From Robinsoniella peoriensis (GTDB lineage Bacteria; Bacillota; Clostridia; Lachnospirales; Lachnospiraceae): a DNA stretch of 55,075 nt. The stretch is taken from NCBI RefSeq assembly GCF_042680125.1, contig NZ_JBHTNY010000050.1, one strand, 5' to 3'. The position numbers and the translations under genes were made by a program. Shown one piece after another: positions 17,316-26,913 of the stretch (position 1 is the stretch's first letter; each line of letters starts with the position of its first letter). A model generated the notes under the pieces. It did no database searches, was not told where the DNA came from, and saw nothing but the letters and a program-made list of their open reading frames with translations.

Positions 17316-18206
17316 ATGGCAATATTTACAGGCGCAGGTGTGGCAATTGTTACACCGATGAAAGAAAATGGAGACGTTAACTTTGAAAAATTAGGAGAGA
17401 TTCTGGAAGATCAGATCGCAAATGGAACAGATGCAATTGTTATCTGCGGTACGACCGGTGAATCTGCTACTTTGACTCATGAGGAACATTTAGAAACAAT
17501 TAAATATACCATTGATAAAGTAGCAAAAAGAATTCCGGTAGTAGCGGGTACAGGGTCAAACAGCACAGATACAGCGGTGTATTTATCTGTAGAAGCAGAG
17601 AAGTACGGAGCTGACGGTCTTCTTCTGGTATCACCATATTATAATAAAGCAACGCAAAAGGGATTGATCAAACATTATACAACAATTGCAAATGCAGTTA
17701 AGATTCCGATTATTTTATACAATGTGCCAAGCCGTACCGGATGCAATATTTTACCGGAAACTGTGGCTGAACTTGTTAGCAACGTGGAAAATATCGTTGG
17801 TATCAAAGAAGCTACCGGAAATATCTCCCAGATTGCTAAGCTGATGCAGCTTACGGATGGTAAAATTGATTTATATTCCGGAAATGACGATCAGGTAGTT
17901 CCGCTCTTGTCATTAGGCGGTAAGGGAGTTATTTCCGTATTATCTAACATTGCTCCACAGCAGACACATGACATGGTGGAAAAGTTCCTTCAGGGTGATA
18001 TTGAAGGCAGCCGTAAGATCCAGCTGGATGCACTGCCATTGATCAATGCACTGTTTAGCGAAGTTAATCCTATTCCTGTTAAAAAGGCTATGAATCTGAT
18101 GGGTATGGAAGTCGGACCTCTTCGCGGACCGTTAACTGAGATGGAAGATGCAAATGCAGAAAAACTTGCAAAAGAAATGGTGGATTTCGGATTAAAACTG
18201 TCATAA
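17316..18206 (+). CDS. dapA: 4-hydroxy-tetrahydrodipicolinate synthase
   Basis: Condenses pyruvate with aspartate semialdehyde, the first committed step of diaminopimelate and lysine synthesis. It is 296 aa, a normal length. Motifs: GAGVAIVTPM at the start, CGTTGES (about 43-49), the Tyr region LYNVPSRTG and the Schiff-base Lys164 in GIKEATG. AAGGAGG precedes the ATG. It is cotranscribed with dapB (20-base gap) under lysine riboswitch control. Confidence 0.97.
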   Translation: MAIFTGAGVAIVTPMKENGDVNFEKLGEILEDQIANGTDAIVICGTTGESATLTHEEHLETIKYTIDKVAKRIPVVAGTGSNSTDTAVYLSVEAEKYGADGLLLVSPYYNKATQKGLIKHYTTIANAVKIPIILYNVPSRTGCNILPETVAELVSNVENIVGIKEATGNISQIAKLMQLTDGKIDLYSGNDDQVVPLLSLGGKGVISVLSNIAPQQTHDMVEKFLQGDIEGSRKIQLDALPLINALFSEVNPIPVKKAMNLMGMEVGPLRGPLTEMEDANAEKLAKEMVDFGLKLS

Positions 18207-18225
18207 GCACAATAAGGAGTAACGT

Positions 18226-18987
18226 ATGATAAAGATAATTATGCATGGCTGTAATGGAAAAATGGGCCAGGTGATCAGCCAGATTGTAAATGAAGATCCC
18301 AATGCTCAGATTGCAGCTGGGATTGATATTGTAGATAACAGGGATAATGGATATCCGGTTTTTACCAATATCCGTGAATGTGATGTGCAGGCGGATGTTG
18401 TAATAGATTTTGCATCAGCCAAGGCTGAGGATGCACTTTTAGATTTCTGTATGGAACGCAATCTTCCGGTGGTTGTCTGTACGACAGGTCTTTCAGAAGA
18501 ACAGATTGCAAGGGTGAAAGAAACCAGTAAAGTGGTAGCAGTTTTAAAATCTGCAAACATGTCTCTGGGGGTGAATACTCTCTTGAAATTGCTGCAGGAT
18601 GCTGCAAAGGTATTGGCACCGGCGGGATTCGATATGGAAATTGTGGAGAAACATCATAAACATAAAGTAGATGCTCCCAGCGGAACGGCACTTGCCATGG
18701 CTGACAGCATGAATGAAGCTTTGGGAAATCAGTATACCTACAAATTCGACAGAAGCCAGGAACGTAAAGAGCGTGATGCCAAAGAAATTGGTATCTCAGC
18801 TGTACGTGGCGGCAATATAGTGGGCGAACATGAGGTGTTTTTTGCCGGCACAGATGAAGTGATCGAGTTCAAGCATACGGCATATTCCAAAGCAATATTC
18901 GCTAAAGGAGCTGTGGAAGCAGCTAAATTTTTAGCGGGCAGAGAAGCAGGATTCTATGATATGAGCGATGTAATTGCAGCAAAATAA
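18226..18987 (+). CDS. dapB: 4-hydroxy-tetrahydrodipicolinate reductase
   Basis: NAD(P)H-dependent reductase, second step of the diaminopimelate branch, 253 aa. The nucleotide-binding loop is HGCNGKMGQ (about 5-13), and the catalytic and substrate region is EKHHKHKVDAPSGTA (about 142-156), with the conserved His pair and Lys. It forms an operon with dapA and is followed by a terminator. Confidence 0.97.
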   Translation: MIKIIMHGCNGKMGQVISQIVNEDPNAQIAAGIDIVDNRDNGYPVFTNIRECDVQADVVIDFASAKAEDALLDFCMERNLPVVVCTTGLSEEQIARVKETSKVVAVLKSANMSLGVNTLLKLLQDAAKVLAPAGFDMEIVEKHHKHKVDAPSGTALAMADSMNEALGNQYTYKFDRSQERKERDAKEIGISAVRGGNIVGEHEVFFAGTDEVIEFKHTAYSKAIFAKGAVEAAKFLAGREAGFYDMSDVIAAK

Positions 18988-19006
18988 ATAAAGGCGTTGT
19001 TAGTCA

Positions 19007-19040
19007 AAGACCCCGTAGCAGGCTGCGGGGTCTTCTACCC
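19007..19040 (+). terminator. Intrinsic terminator after dapB
   Basis: AAGACCCC (19007-19014) pairs with GGGGTCTT (19027-19034) with a GC-rich loop. The T-tract is short (TTCT), so strength is uncertain. Confidence 0.7.
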
Positions 19041-19116
19041 TCACGCAGCGGATAAGTCAGGATTGTCTGTCCTTGGAACGTTGCCGGGGGATTAAAGGAG
19101 CAAGGGGGATATTTTT

Positions 19117-21078
19117 GTGGAACAGGATTATGAAATGAGATATTTAAAAAGTCTTGCTAAGCTCTATCCTACGATAGCAGCAGCTTCAACAGAAATTATT
19201 AACCTCCAGTCCATTTTGAACCTGCCAAAGGGTACGGAACATTTTTTGACAGATATTCATGGAGAATATGAACAGTTTCTTCATGTGCTGAAAAATGGTT
19301 CCGGGTCTGTCCGCAGGAAAATTGATGAAGAATTTGGAAATACTTTAAGTAGCCGGGATAAAAAAAGCCTGGCTACTTTAATTTATTATCCAAAGCTCAA
19401 ATTGGAACTGGTGGAGAAGACGGAAGATAATCTGGAAGACTGGTATAAGATTACGCTGCACAGGCTGATACAGATCTGTAAACGGGTGGCATCCAAATAT
19501 ACCAGGTCGAAGGTGCGTAAGGCATTGCCCAAAGATTTTTCGTATGTAATTGAAGAGCTGATTACAGAAAAGGAAGAGGTCCAGGATAAAGAAGCGTATT
19601 ATAATTCTATTTTGAATACGATTATCCGAATCGGCAGTGCCAAGGAAATGATCATTGCCCTGAGTAACCTGATTCAGCGGCTGGTTATCGACCATATACA
19701 TATTGTCGGAGACATATTTGACAGGGGACCGGGTCCGCATATTATCATGGACAGGCTTATGACTTATCATTCTGTGGATATCCAGTGGGGAAATCACGAT
19801 GTTGTGTGGATGGGGGCTGCGGCTGGGCATAAAGCCAGTATCGCAAATGTCATCCGTATTGCGGCTCGCTATGGTAATCTGGATATGCTGGAAGAAGGGT
19901 ATGGGATCAATCTGATTCCCCTTGCGAACTTTGCGATGAACACTTACGGGAATGACAAGTGCAGCTGCTTTAAGATTAATTATGATAAGGAAGAATATAA
20001 TACCAAGGATCTGGAATGGGACTGCAGAATGCAGAAGGCAATTGCTATCATTCAGTTTAAACTGGAAAGCCAGGTTATCATGCGCCGTCCGGAATTTGAG
20101 ATGGAAGACAGGCTTTTACTGGATAAGATTGATTATGAAGCAGGTACGATTCAACTGGAAGGTAAGGTTTATCCTTTATCTGATACGAATTTCCCAACGG
20201 TAGACCCTAAGAATCCTTATGAACTCTCGGCAGCGGAACAAGAAGTTATGGATCGGCTTCAATCTGCTTTTATGAAATGTGAAAAGCTGCAGAAGCATGT
20301 GCGGTTTTTATTTTCTCATGGAAGTTTATATAAAATTTTTAATTCCAATCTTTTATATCATGGATGTATGCCCTTGAATGAAGACGGAAGCTTTAAAAAG
20401 GTAAAGGTTTTTGGAACGGAATACAGTGGAAAAGCACTTTATGATATTCTGGAAATTTACGCCAGAAAAGGTTATTATTCGGTACTGGATAAAGAGGAAC
20501 GGGAAAAGGGGCAGGATATCCTATGGTATATCTGGAGCAACGGAAACTCCCCTGTTTTTGGAAAAGATAAAATGACTACATTTGAACGTTATCTGATCAA
20601 AGATAAAGAAACCCATCATGAAGAAAAAAATCCATATTACCGATATATTGAAAAAGAAGAGACGGTAAACCGTATTCTGGAAGAGTTCGGGCTGGATATT
20701 ACGCAGTCGCATATTATTAACGGGCATATGCCGGTTCAGCTTTCAAAGGGAGAAACACCGGTTAAATGCAATGGCAAGCTGTTGATTATCGATGGCGGAT
20801 TTTCCAAGGCGTACCAGAAAGTGACGGGCATTGCAGGTTATACCCTGGTTTACAATTCCTATGGTCTGCGCCTGGTAGCACATGATCCCTTTACTTCGAT
20901 GGAAGATGCTATTGCAAAAGAGACGGATATCCATTCTGAAAGTATGGTTGTAGAACAGGTGATGCGCCGGAGGCTGGTTGCGGATACCGATATCGGAAAA
21001 GAACTGCAGCACACCATTAAGGAATTGGAAAGCCTGTTGTCGGCATATCGGCATGGGATTATCAACGAGAAGATTTAG
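19117..21078 (+). CDS. fbp: Fructose-1,6-bisphosphatase, class III (Firmicutes type)
   Basis: Gluconeogenic phosphatase of 653 aa, matching the long class III enzymes of Firmicutes. The calcineurin-like metallophosphatase core is visible as TDIHGEYEQF (about 43-52), VGDIFDRGPGPH (about 200-211), QWGNHDVVWMG (about 224-234) and a later INGHMPV. The start is a GTG at 19117 with GGGGG upstream. It stands alone between two terminators. Confidence 0.96.
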   Translation: MEQDYEMRYLKSLAKLYPTIAAASTEIINLQSILNLPKGTEHFLTDIHGEYEQFLHVLKNGSGSVRRKIDEEFGNTLSSRDKKSLATLIYYPKLKLELVEKTEDNLEDWYKITLHRLIQICKRVASKYTRSKVRKALPKDFSYVIEELITEKEEVQDKEAYYNSILNTIIRIGSAKEMIIALSNLIQRLVIDHIHIVGDIFDRGPGPHIIMDRLMTYHSVDIQWGNHDVVWMGAAAGHKASIANVIRIAARYGNLDMLEEGYGINLIPLANFAMNTYGNDKCSCFKINYDKEEYNTKDLEWDCRMQKAIAIIQFKLESQVIMRRPEFEMEDRLLLDKIDYEAGTIQLEGKVYPLSDTNFPTVDPKNPYELSAAEQEVMDRLQSAFMKCEKLQKHVRFLFSHGSLYKIFNSNLLYHGCMPLNEDGSFKKVKVFGTEYSGKALYDILEIYARKGYYSVLDKEEREKGQDILWYIWSNGNSPVFGKDKMTTFERYLIKDKETHHEEKNPYYRYIEKEETVNRILEEFGLDITQSHIINGHMPVQLSKGETPVKCNGKLLIIDGGFSKAYQKVTGIAGYTLVYNSYGLRLVAHDPFTSMEDAIAKETDIHSESMVVEQVMRRRLVADTDIGKELQHTIKELESLLSAYRHGIINEKI

Positions 21079-21083
21079 CAGTA

Positions 21084-21123
21084 AAAAATGGGGCTTCGCT
21101 TTTATGCGCAAGTCCCATTTTTG
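21084..21123 (+). terminator. Intrinsic terminator after fbp
   Basis: AAAAATGGGGCTT pairs with AAGTCCCATTTTT (13 bp, one G-U), followed by GTTATAG. The A-tract on the other side makes it potentially bidirectional. Confidence 0.8.
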
Positions 21124-21217
21124 TTATAGTTTTATTTTTTTGTTTTTGAATAGGAACTGTAAAATATATTATGGGAGTAAAACGCTTTCCCTATTTTATC
21201 TGTGATTTTGTACAGAA

Positions 21218-21310
21218 AATATTGATAGATAATCAATATTATGATAAAAATAACATATAAAAACAGAGTAAATGAGTTAATTCAACTGGAAACTAATGAA
21301 AACAGTTTCC
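21218..21310 (+). promoter_or_regulatory. Two operator-like palindromes before the maltodextrin ABC operon
   Basis: Palindrome 1 is AATATTGA/TCAATATT at 21218-21225 and 21233-21240. Palindrome 2 is GGAAACT/AGTTTCC at 21288-21294 and 21304-21310, ending 17 bases before the ATG of the binding-protein gene and just upstream of its ribosome site. The second resembles a LacI-family operator and could bind the regulator encoded at 26914-27939 (inference). Confidence 0.5.
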
Positions 21311-21327
21311 TAAAAAGGAGGAAAAAC

Positions 21328-22641
21328 ATGAAAAAAGGGTTAAGTGTATTTTTATGTGCTGCTATGGTAACAGGAACGTTGGCCGGATGCAGTTCAGTCA
21401 GCAGTAATACGAGTGAACAGCAAAAAGAAAATACGGAGAATACGCAGAATACGGAGAATAAGGAGAATACAAAGGACACGCAAAATACAAAGGTTACGGA
21501 AAAAATGGAATCTGCCAGTGTGAAAATCTGGCATGACGGTGATGAGGCTATCATGAAGACAATTCAGGATACAGTCAATAAAACCCTGGAGAAGAATAAG
21601 ATAAGTGTAACATTTGAAAAGAAAACAGGATTGACAGATCAGATAAAGCTGTATGGCAATGATGCTGAAAATGGACCGGATATGTATTTATATGCCCATG
21701 ACTCCCTGGGTACCTTTGTTGAGATGGGGGTCCTGGCTCCAATTACCGATGTGATCGGAAAAGAGGAACTGGAGAATCTACTGCCAATGACAGTAGAGGC
21801 CGGTGTGTATAAAGAAAAGCAGTATCTGCTGCCAGTGTATTTTGAAACGCTGCTGTTCATGTACAATAAAGATCTGTGGCAGGGGGATATTCCGGATACT
21901 GCGGATGGTATCTATGACTATATGAAGGCAAATACAGATACCGCAAACGGTACTTATGCATTAGTGAACCAGCATTCTACCGCATATAATGTATCTCCGT
22001 TCATCAATGGTTTCGGCGGGTATATTATCAATGAAAAAGGGGAACCAGGATTAAATGTCAAAGAGACAAAAGAAGCAATTACCTATAATAAAAAGTTCGC
22101 GGAGCTGGAGGCAGATGGAGATTATAATACGGTGACGACACTTTTCAATGATAAAAAAGCGGCAGCGATTATCGGCGGACCCTGGCTGGTTTCCGGTATC
22201 AAAGATGCAGGAATTAATCTGGGTATCAAGTCTCTGTCGGACATTAAACTGCCAAATGGAAAAGCGCTGGCACCTTATGCCGGAATTCAGGGAGTAGGTG
22301 TGATGGAACATGCGGTAAAGGATAAGAAGGATGTGATCGGAAAAGTCTTAACGGCAATGCTGGATGTGAATCTGGGCATCGCCTTGGCTAAGGATTCAAA
22401 CTGTGCGCCTGCCAATGAAAAAGCTTATGATGATCCTGACGTAGCAGGAAACGAAATGATTACAGCAATGAAAAAAACCGCTCAGACGGCACAGCCAATG
22501 CCGAATATTCCGGAAATGAGTGTTATGTGGGGACCTGCGGAGTCTCTGCTGGCAGCTGTGAATAAGTCTGGTGAAGATGTAGACCAGGCAGCAGATAAAT
22601 ACCAAAAAGAAGCGGAGTCCGCTATTTCCGATATGAAATAA
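21328..22641 (+). CDS. Maltose/maltodextrin-type ABC transporter substrate-binding lipoprotein
   Basis: Exported, lipid-anchored binding protein, 437 aa. The ATG at 21328 follows AAGGAGG and opens a lipoprotein signal (GLSVFLCAAMVTGTLAGC, lipobox LAGC). A low-complexity Glu/Asn/Thr linker made of short ENT-type repeats spans about residues 30-55. The mature domain is MalE-like (VKIWHDGDEAIMKTI at its start, AAIIGGPWLVSGIKDAG, PNIPEMSVMWGPAESL). Two permease genes and an intracellular GH13 enzyme follow, so alpha-glucans are the likely ligand. Confidence 0.88.
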   Translation: MKKGLSVFLCAAMVTGTLAGCSSVSSNTSEQQKENTENTQNTENKENTKDTQNTKVTEKMESASVKIWHDGDEAIMKTIQDTVNKTLEKNKISVTFEKKTGLTDQIKLYGNDAENGPDMYLYAHDSLGTFVEMGVLAPITDVIGKEELENLLPMTVEAGVYKEKQYLLPVYFETLLFMYNKDLWQGDIPDTADGIYDYMKANTDTANGTYALVNQHSTAYNVSPFINGFGGYIINEKGEPGLNVKETKEAITYNKKFAELEADGDYNTVTTLFNDKKAAAIIGGPWLVSGIKDAGINLGIKSLSDIKLPNGKALAPYAGIQGVGVMEHAVKDKKDVIGKVLTAMLDVNLGIALAKDSNCAPANEKAYDDPDVAGNEMITAMKKTAQTAQPMPNIPEMSVMWGPAESLLAAVNKSGEDVDQAADKYQKEAESAISDMK

Positions 22642-22723
22642 ATGCAGAGTGGGCAGTGATGTCCACTCTCTTATATTAGAGAGCTTGCCGAAAATGTATA
22701 GGTTGGTGGAAAAGGAGTCAGAG

Positions 22724-23611
22724 ATGAATAAAAAAAGAAAATTACTGCCGTGGCTTTATTGTACACCGGCAGTAATCTTAATCGGAGCCATTGTCGTCTT
22801 TCCAATTTTATATACCGGATATATATCCCTAACGGATATGAATCTTTATCATTGGTTTGATTTTAAAGTTATCGGCTTAAAAAATTATGAGCGGGCATTG
22901 TTAAAAATTGATTCCGGATTTTTGTCTGCTCTTTTTACAACTATTATCTGGACTGTTATGAATATGGTAATACAGGTTGGGGTGGCTTATCTGATCGCCT
23001 TAGGATTAAATGTTAAGGGATTAAAGTTAAGCAGATTCTATAAAACCCTTTTGATGTTCCCATGGGCAATGCCTGCATATGTATCCATTCTTTTGTGGCG
23101 GGTGGGAATGTTTAATACGGAGTTCGGGTTGTTTAATAAGGTACTTGCAGCACTGGGGATGCCAAAAGCTGAGTTCCTTTCTCAAAATGTTCCGGCATTT
23201 TTGTCTAGTATGGTTCTGAACCTGTGGATGGCACTGCCGTTTATGATTATGATGATTGACGGGGCACTGCAGAGTATCGACCAGAGCTATTATGAAAGTG
23301 CAAAGTTAGATGGGGCAGGGCCGTTGAAACGCAATATTTATATAACGATTCCGGCATTAAAGCCAATTATGGCGCCCGCTATTATTATGACCACCTTTAC
23401 CACTTTTAAGCAGTTCGATATTATCTATCTGCTGACAAAGCAAAAAGGTTCTCTATCCGGTGCAACGCTGGATACTATTATTACCTATGCCCATGAAAAT
23501 GCTTTTGTCTCCAATAATTACGGCCTTTCTTCCGCCGTATCAATCATTATATTCGGGTTTATTATTCTATTTTCATTTTTTACAAATCGTGGGTTAAAGG
23601 AGGAAGTGTGA
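22724..23611 (+). CDS. MalF-type ABC transporter permease
   Basis: Inner-membrane permease, 295 aa, with six expected membrane segments (first WLYCTPAVILIGAIVVFPIL). The EAA-type cytoplasmic loop reads YYESAKLDGAGPLKRNIYIT. I chose the ATG at 22724 (AAAGGAG six bases upstream). An earlier ATG at 22649 adds a non-membrane leader without a site. It overlaps the next permease gene by one base. Confidence 0.9.
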   Translation: MNKKRKLLPWLYCTPAVILIGAIVVFPILYTGYISLTDMNLYHWFDFKVIGLKNYERALLKIDSGFLSALFTTIIWTVMNMVIQVGVAYLIALGLNVKGLKLSRFYKTLLMFPWAMPAYVSILLWRVGMFNTEFGLFNKVLAALGMPKAEFLSQNVPAFLSSMVLNLWMALPFMIMMIDGALQSIDQSYYESAKLDGAGPLKRNIYITIPALKPIMAPAIIMTTFTTFKQFDIIYLLTKQKGSLSGATLDTIITYAHENAFVSNNYGLSSAVSIIIFGFIILFSFFTNRGLKEEV

Positions 23612-24456
23612 TGAGCAGACGTAAAATGAAAAATATTCTTGGCTTATCCATATTAAATCTCGTTTTTATAATTTTGTGTTTAACCGGGCTTGTTCCAATC
23701 CTGTATGCGCTGTCGCTTTCCTTTAGCAATGGGGCTGCGGCACTTTCTTCCGGACAGTTTTTTATCCCGCAGGAGTTTACCTGGGAAAACTACCATTCCA
23801 TACTGGTTGATGAGCCGTTTCTCCTGTGGCTGAAAAATTCTGTTGTCCTGAGTGTGGGAACCATGATATTTGCCATGGGGACGGCGGTAACAGCATCCTA
23901 TTCTTTTTCACGTTTCCGCTATAAAGGAAGAAAACAGATCCTACGGCTGCTTTTACTGCTGAATGCTTTCCCGCAGATTCTTTCGATGTTTGCAATTTTC
24001 CGTCTGTTTAAGACATTCCATCTTCTGAATTCCAATATCGGTCTTGTAATAATCTATGCAGGATCCATGAGTATATTTGCGATTTGGAATATGAAAGGGT
24101 ATTTTGACACGATACCGGTGGAGATTGAAGAGGCATCAAAGATTGATGGCGCCAGTAATTTTCAGTTACTGTACCGGATTGTGCTGCCACTTGCAAGACC
24201 CGCAATTATTGTGACTGCGGTAATGGTTTTGATTTTTGTGTGGAATGAATATCTCTTTGCTACCACATTTATGATGAATGCGGATCATTATACCCTGGCA
24301 GGAGGACTGTATCAGCTGCAGTCAAGTGATTACAGCAGAAGCTGGCCTTTGTTTTCGGCAGCAGCAATTCTGGTATCTGTTCCGATCTTAGTAGTTTTCT
24401 TCTGTATACAGAAATATATGATATCCGGATTGACAGCCGGAGGAGTGAAAGGTTAG
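23611..24456 (+). CDS. MalG-type ABC transporter permease
   Basis: Second channel subunit, 281 aa, six membrane segments, EAA loop EIEEASKIDGASNFQLLYRI. The ATG at 23611 overlaps the previous stop (TGATG) with AAAGGAGG at a suitable distance. No ATPase gene is in the operon, so a shared MsmX/MalK-type ATPase encoded elsewhere probably powers it. Confidence 0.9.
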   Translation: MSRRKMKNILGLSILNLVFIILCLTGLVPILYALSLSFSNGAAALSSGQFFIPQEFTWENYHSILVDEPFLLWLKNSVVLSVGTMIFAMGTAVTASYSFSRFRYKGRKQILRLLLLLNAFPQILSMFAIFRLFKTFHLLNSNIGLVIIYAGSMSIFAIWNMKGYFDTIPVEIEEASKIDGASNFQLLYRIVLPLARPAIIVTAVMVLIFVWNEYLFATTFMMNADHYTLAGGLYQLQSSDYSRSWPLFSAAAILVSVPILVVFFCIQKYMISGLTAGGVKG

Positions 24457-24465
24457 GTGGTTCAA

Positions 24466-26220
24466 ATGGAGAAAAGTGCAATATTACATATTCCCCAGTC
24501 ACAATATGCATTTGTGAGAAGCGGGAACGTTTTAACAATAAGGCTGCGCTCAAAGGCAGGGGACTTAACAGAATGTTCCTTTTACTATGCCGACCGGGCA
24601 GATATGCATACCCCGGTAAAGTTTACATATCTGCCTATGAGAAAGGTTCTTAGGGATGCCCTTCATGATTATTATGAAGTGACCTTTGAAAGCCCTTATC
24701 AGAGGGTTTGTTATTATTTTAAATTAGAAAAAGAAACGGAATGGACCTATTACTATGGGGAGGGATTTACCAGGGAGTTAGCGGATCTGGAGATCGGAGA
24801 CCAGATCGTGGAGGGACGCAGTGAGTATTTTCAATATCCATTTATGCTGCGTCAGGAGGAACAGCAGATTCCGGAATGGTTTCGAAATGCCGTGGTTTAT
24901 AATATATTTCCCGACAGTTTTGCGAATGAAAAAGAGAATTTAGAAATCCAAAGCCGGGAGATCCTTACGGAAAGCGGTAACAGAAGTAAAAACCGCCTTG
25001 GAGGTACGATCAGAGGAATTCTGTGGAACCTGGATTATATACAGGAGATGGGTTTTAACTGCATTTATCTGAATCCTGTTTTTGCGGCGGGAGAGTATCA
25101 TAAATATGATATCTGGGACTATTATCATGTAGATCCCTGTCTGGGTACGGACGAAGACTTTGGCTGTCTTGCCGACGAGGTGCATAGACGAGGTATGCAT
25201 TTGATAATAGATGGAGTATTCAATCACTGCAGCTGGCATTTTTTTGCATTTGAGGATGTAATGCAGAAAGGGGAAAAGTCCATTTATAAGGATTGGTTTT
25301 ACGAGTTAGAATTTCCGGTTGTATGCCCGTTAGATGATGAAATCCCATCTTATGCCTGCTTTGCTTATGAGAAAAAAATGCCGAAGCTCAATACGGCAAA
25401 TAAGGAAGTGCAGCAGTATTTTGCCGAGGTAAGCCGCTATTGGATTGAAAAATATCATATTGACGGGTGGAGGCTGGATGTGGCAAATGAGGTGTCTAAA
25501 GAATTCTGGCGATTTTTCAGACAGACGGCAAGAGAAATAAATCCGGACATTGTCCTGATTGGTGAAGTGTGGGAAAATGCCCGGGTCTGGCTACAAGGTG
25601 ACATGTTTGATTCCGTTATGAATTATGAATTCCGGGGGCTTTGCCGTGACTTTTTTGCATTGGGGAAGACGGATGCAGATACCTTTGCTTCTTCTATGGG
25701 AAAAATGTATTTCCGATATCCGGACAATGTATCCGGCTGCCAGCTGAATCTGCTGGACAGTCATGATGTACCGCGTTTCCTTTCACTGTGCGGAGGTGAT
25801 CTGAGGAAATGGAAGCTGGCATTTCTGGTATTGGCATTCTATCCCGGAATACCAAGTTTATTTTATGGGGATGAAAAGGGAATAGAGGGAATACGGGAGT
25901 TTGCATACCGGAGTCCCATGAAATGGGAGGAAGGGGATGAGACAGCTGCTTTTGTAAAAGAAGTGCTGCAGATCAGGAAGAAGTTTATTAAAAGCAGTAT
26001 GAAGACAAGATTATATGTTTCGGAGAACCATGCGAATCTGCTGATATTAGAGCGGAGTGGTGAAAATGAAGCAGTGGAGATACGGATGAATACCGGAAGG
26101 GATTTATACTTCCTGGAAGAACAGGAAGAGTTGACGGATTTGTACGGTGAAGGGAATATAAAGGGAGGCATTGGGGCCTTCGGATTTATGATTAGTCACC
26201 GGAAGGGAGCTTTGGATTAA
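24466..26220 (+). CDS. GH13 alpha-amylase family enzyme (neopullulanase/cyclomaltodextrinase-like)
   Basis: Intracellular maltodextrin hydrolase, about 584 aa, with no signal peptide. Residues 1-115 look like the N-terminal beta domain (CBM34-like) of GH13_20 enzymes. The catalytic barrel carries the nucleophile Asp338 in GWRLDVANEV, the acid/base Glu367 in IGEVWEN and Asp434 in LLDSHDVPRF, so it should be active. A C-terminal beta domain follows. It probably trims oligosaccharides imported by the preceding ABC transporter. The start is uncertain: GTG at 24457, directly after the permease stop, is in frame, but the ATG at 24466 has AGGTGG at a better distance. Its 3' end overlaps a convergent truncated amylase gene. 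Confidence 0.88.
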   Translation: MEKSAILHIPQSQYAFVRSGNVLTIRLRSKAGDLTECSFYYADRADMHTPVKFTYLPMRKVLRDALHDYYEVTFESPYQRVCYYFKLEKETEWTYYYGEGFTRELADLEIGDQIVEGRSEYFQYPFMLRQEEQQIPEWFRNAVVYNIFPDSFANEKENLEIQSREILTESGNRSKNRLGGTIRGILWNLDYIQEMGFNCIYLNPVFAAGEYHKYDIWDYYHVDPCLGTDEDFGCLADEVHRRGMHLIIDGVFNHCSWHFFAFEDVMQKGEKSIYKDWFYELEFPVVCPLDDEIPSYACFAYEKKMPKLNTANKEVQQYFAEVSRYWIEKYHIDGWRLDVANEVSKEFWRFFRQTAREINPDIVLIGEVWENARVWLQGDMFDSVMNYEFRGLCRDFFALGKTDADTFASSMGKMYFRYPDNVSGCQLNLLDSHDVPRFLSLCGGDLRKWKLAFLVLAFYPGIPSLFYGDEKGIEGIREFAYRSPMKWEEGDETAAFVKEVLQIRKKFIKSSMKTRLYVSENHANLLILERSGENEAVEIRMNTGRDLYFLEEQEELTDLYGEGNIKGGIGAFGFMISHRKGALD

Positions 26221-26701
26221 CAAGTTTCAATACGGCAGCGTTGTGGTTAACGCTATTACTTGCCTCCGGATCTTCGGTACCAAAATACCGGCTGGCCCTG
26301 TTGGGATCATATACATTGTAGCCGTGATAGGCGGTAGGCCACTGTTTGCCGGAAGCATCCGGTACTCCCCAAAGCTGTGGATCCGAAACGGGAGAGATCC
26401 AGATAGCAGTATAGCCCATGCCTTTTATGTAGGGGATTTTGTCTATAATACCCTGCCAGTCACCGCCGTGCATATACCGGAAATCATCCTGGCTGTTTTC
26501 GGTATAGCGAAAAGCCTCTCCGGCTGCATTATTACCGGAATCCCCGTCATAGAACCTGTCTACCATAATCTGATAAATGGATTCGCCTCTGAGGGATGTG
26601 GCTGCAAAGGCATTTGCGGGCAGTAATGTGACTGAGAGTAAAAGAATGCTCAAAAAACAAAACAGATAACGACGCAGCTTTTTCATTTTACTTAATTTCA
26701 T
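26192..26701 (-). pseudogene. Truncated secreted alpha-amylase (N-terminal fragment)
   Basis: The 169-aa product begins with a good signal peptide (YLFCFLSILLLSVTLLPANAFA) and the N-terminal part of an extracellular GH13 amylase or cyclodextrin glucanotransferase-like enzyme: SIYQIMVDRFYDGDSGN, GMGYTAIWISPVSD, AYHGYNVYDPNRASRYFG. After EDPEAS the usual continuation (LVEEAHKRGIKV-like) is missing, and the frame ends within the 3' end of the convergent GH13 gene. All catalytic residues are lost. The likely history is a deletion that joined this remnant to the maltodextrin operon. An operator-like site precedes it (26719-26734). Confidence 0.8.
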
Positions 26702-26718
26702 ACTCTTCCTCCTTTTTT

Positions 26719-26872
26719 GGGAAAACGATTTACTGGATTTGTTACAGCGGACAAAACAAATTGCTTAATAAAATCTTACATATCATGATATATATGTGAA
26801 ATTATACTATAAACTTTGCAATGATCAATACAAATTAAGGCAAAATGATTGAATAAATTAGGAAAGCGCTTT
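26719..26872. promoter_or_regulatory. LacI/CcpA-type operator sites in the divergent amylase-lacI intergenic region
   Basis: GGGAAAACGATTTAC (26719-26733) and AGGAAAGCGCTTTATC (26860-26875, core palindrome AAAGCGCTTT) flank the region. Both have the central CG and half-site pattern of LacI-family/CcpA operators, which fits autoregulation and control of the amylase remnant. ATATCATGATAT (about 26780-26791) is another palindrome. Confidence 0.5.
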
Positions 26873-26913
26873 ATCATATAGATAAATATATAAAATAAGC
26901 ACAGGAGGTGCAT

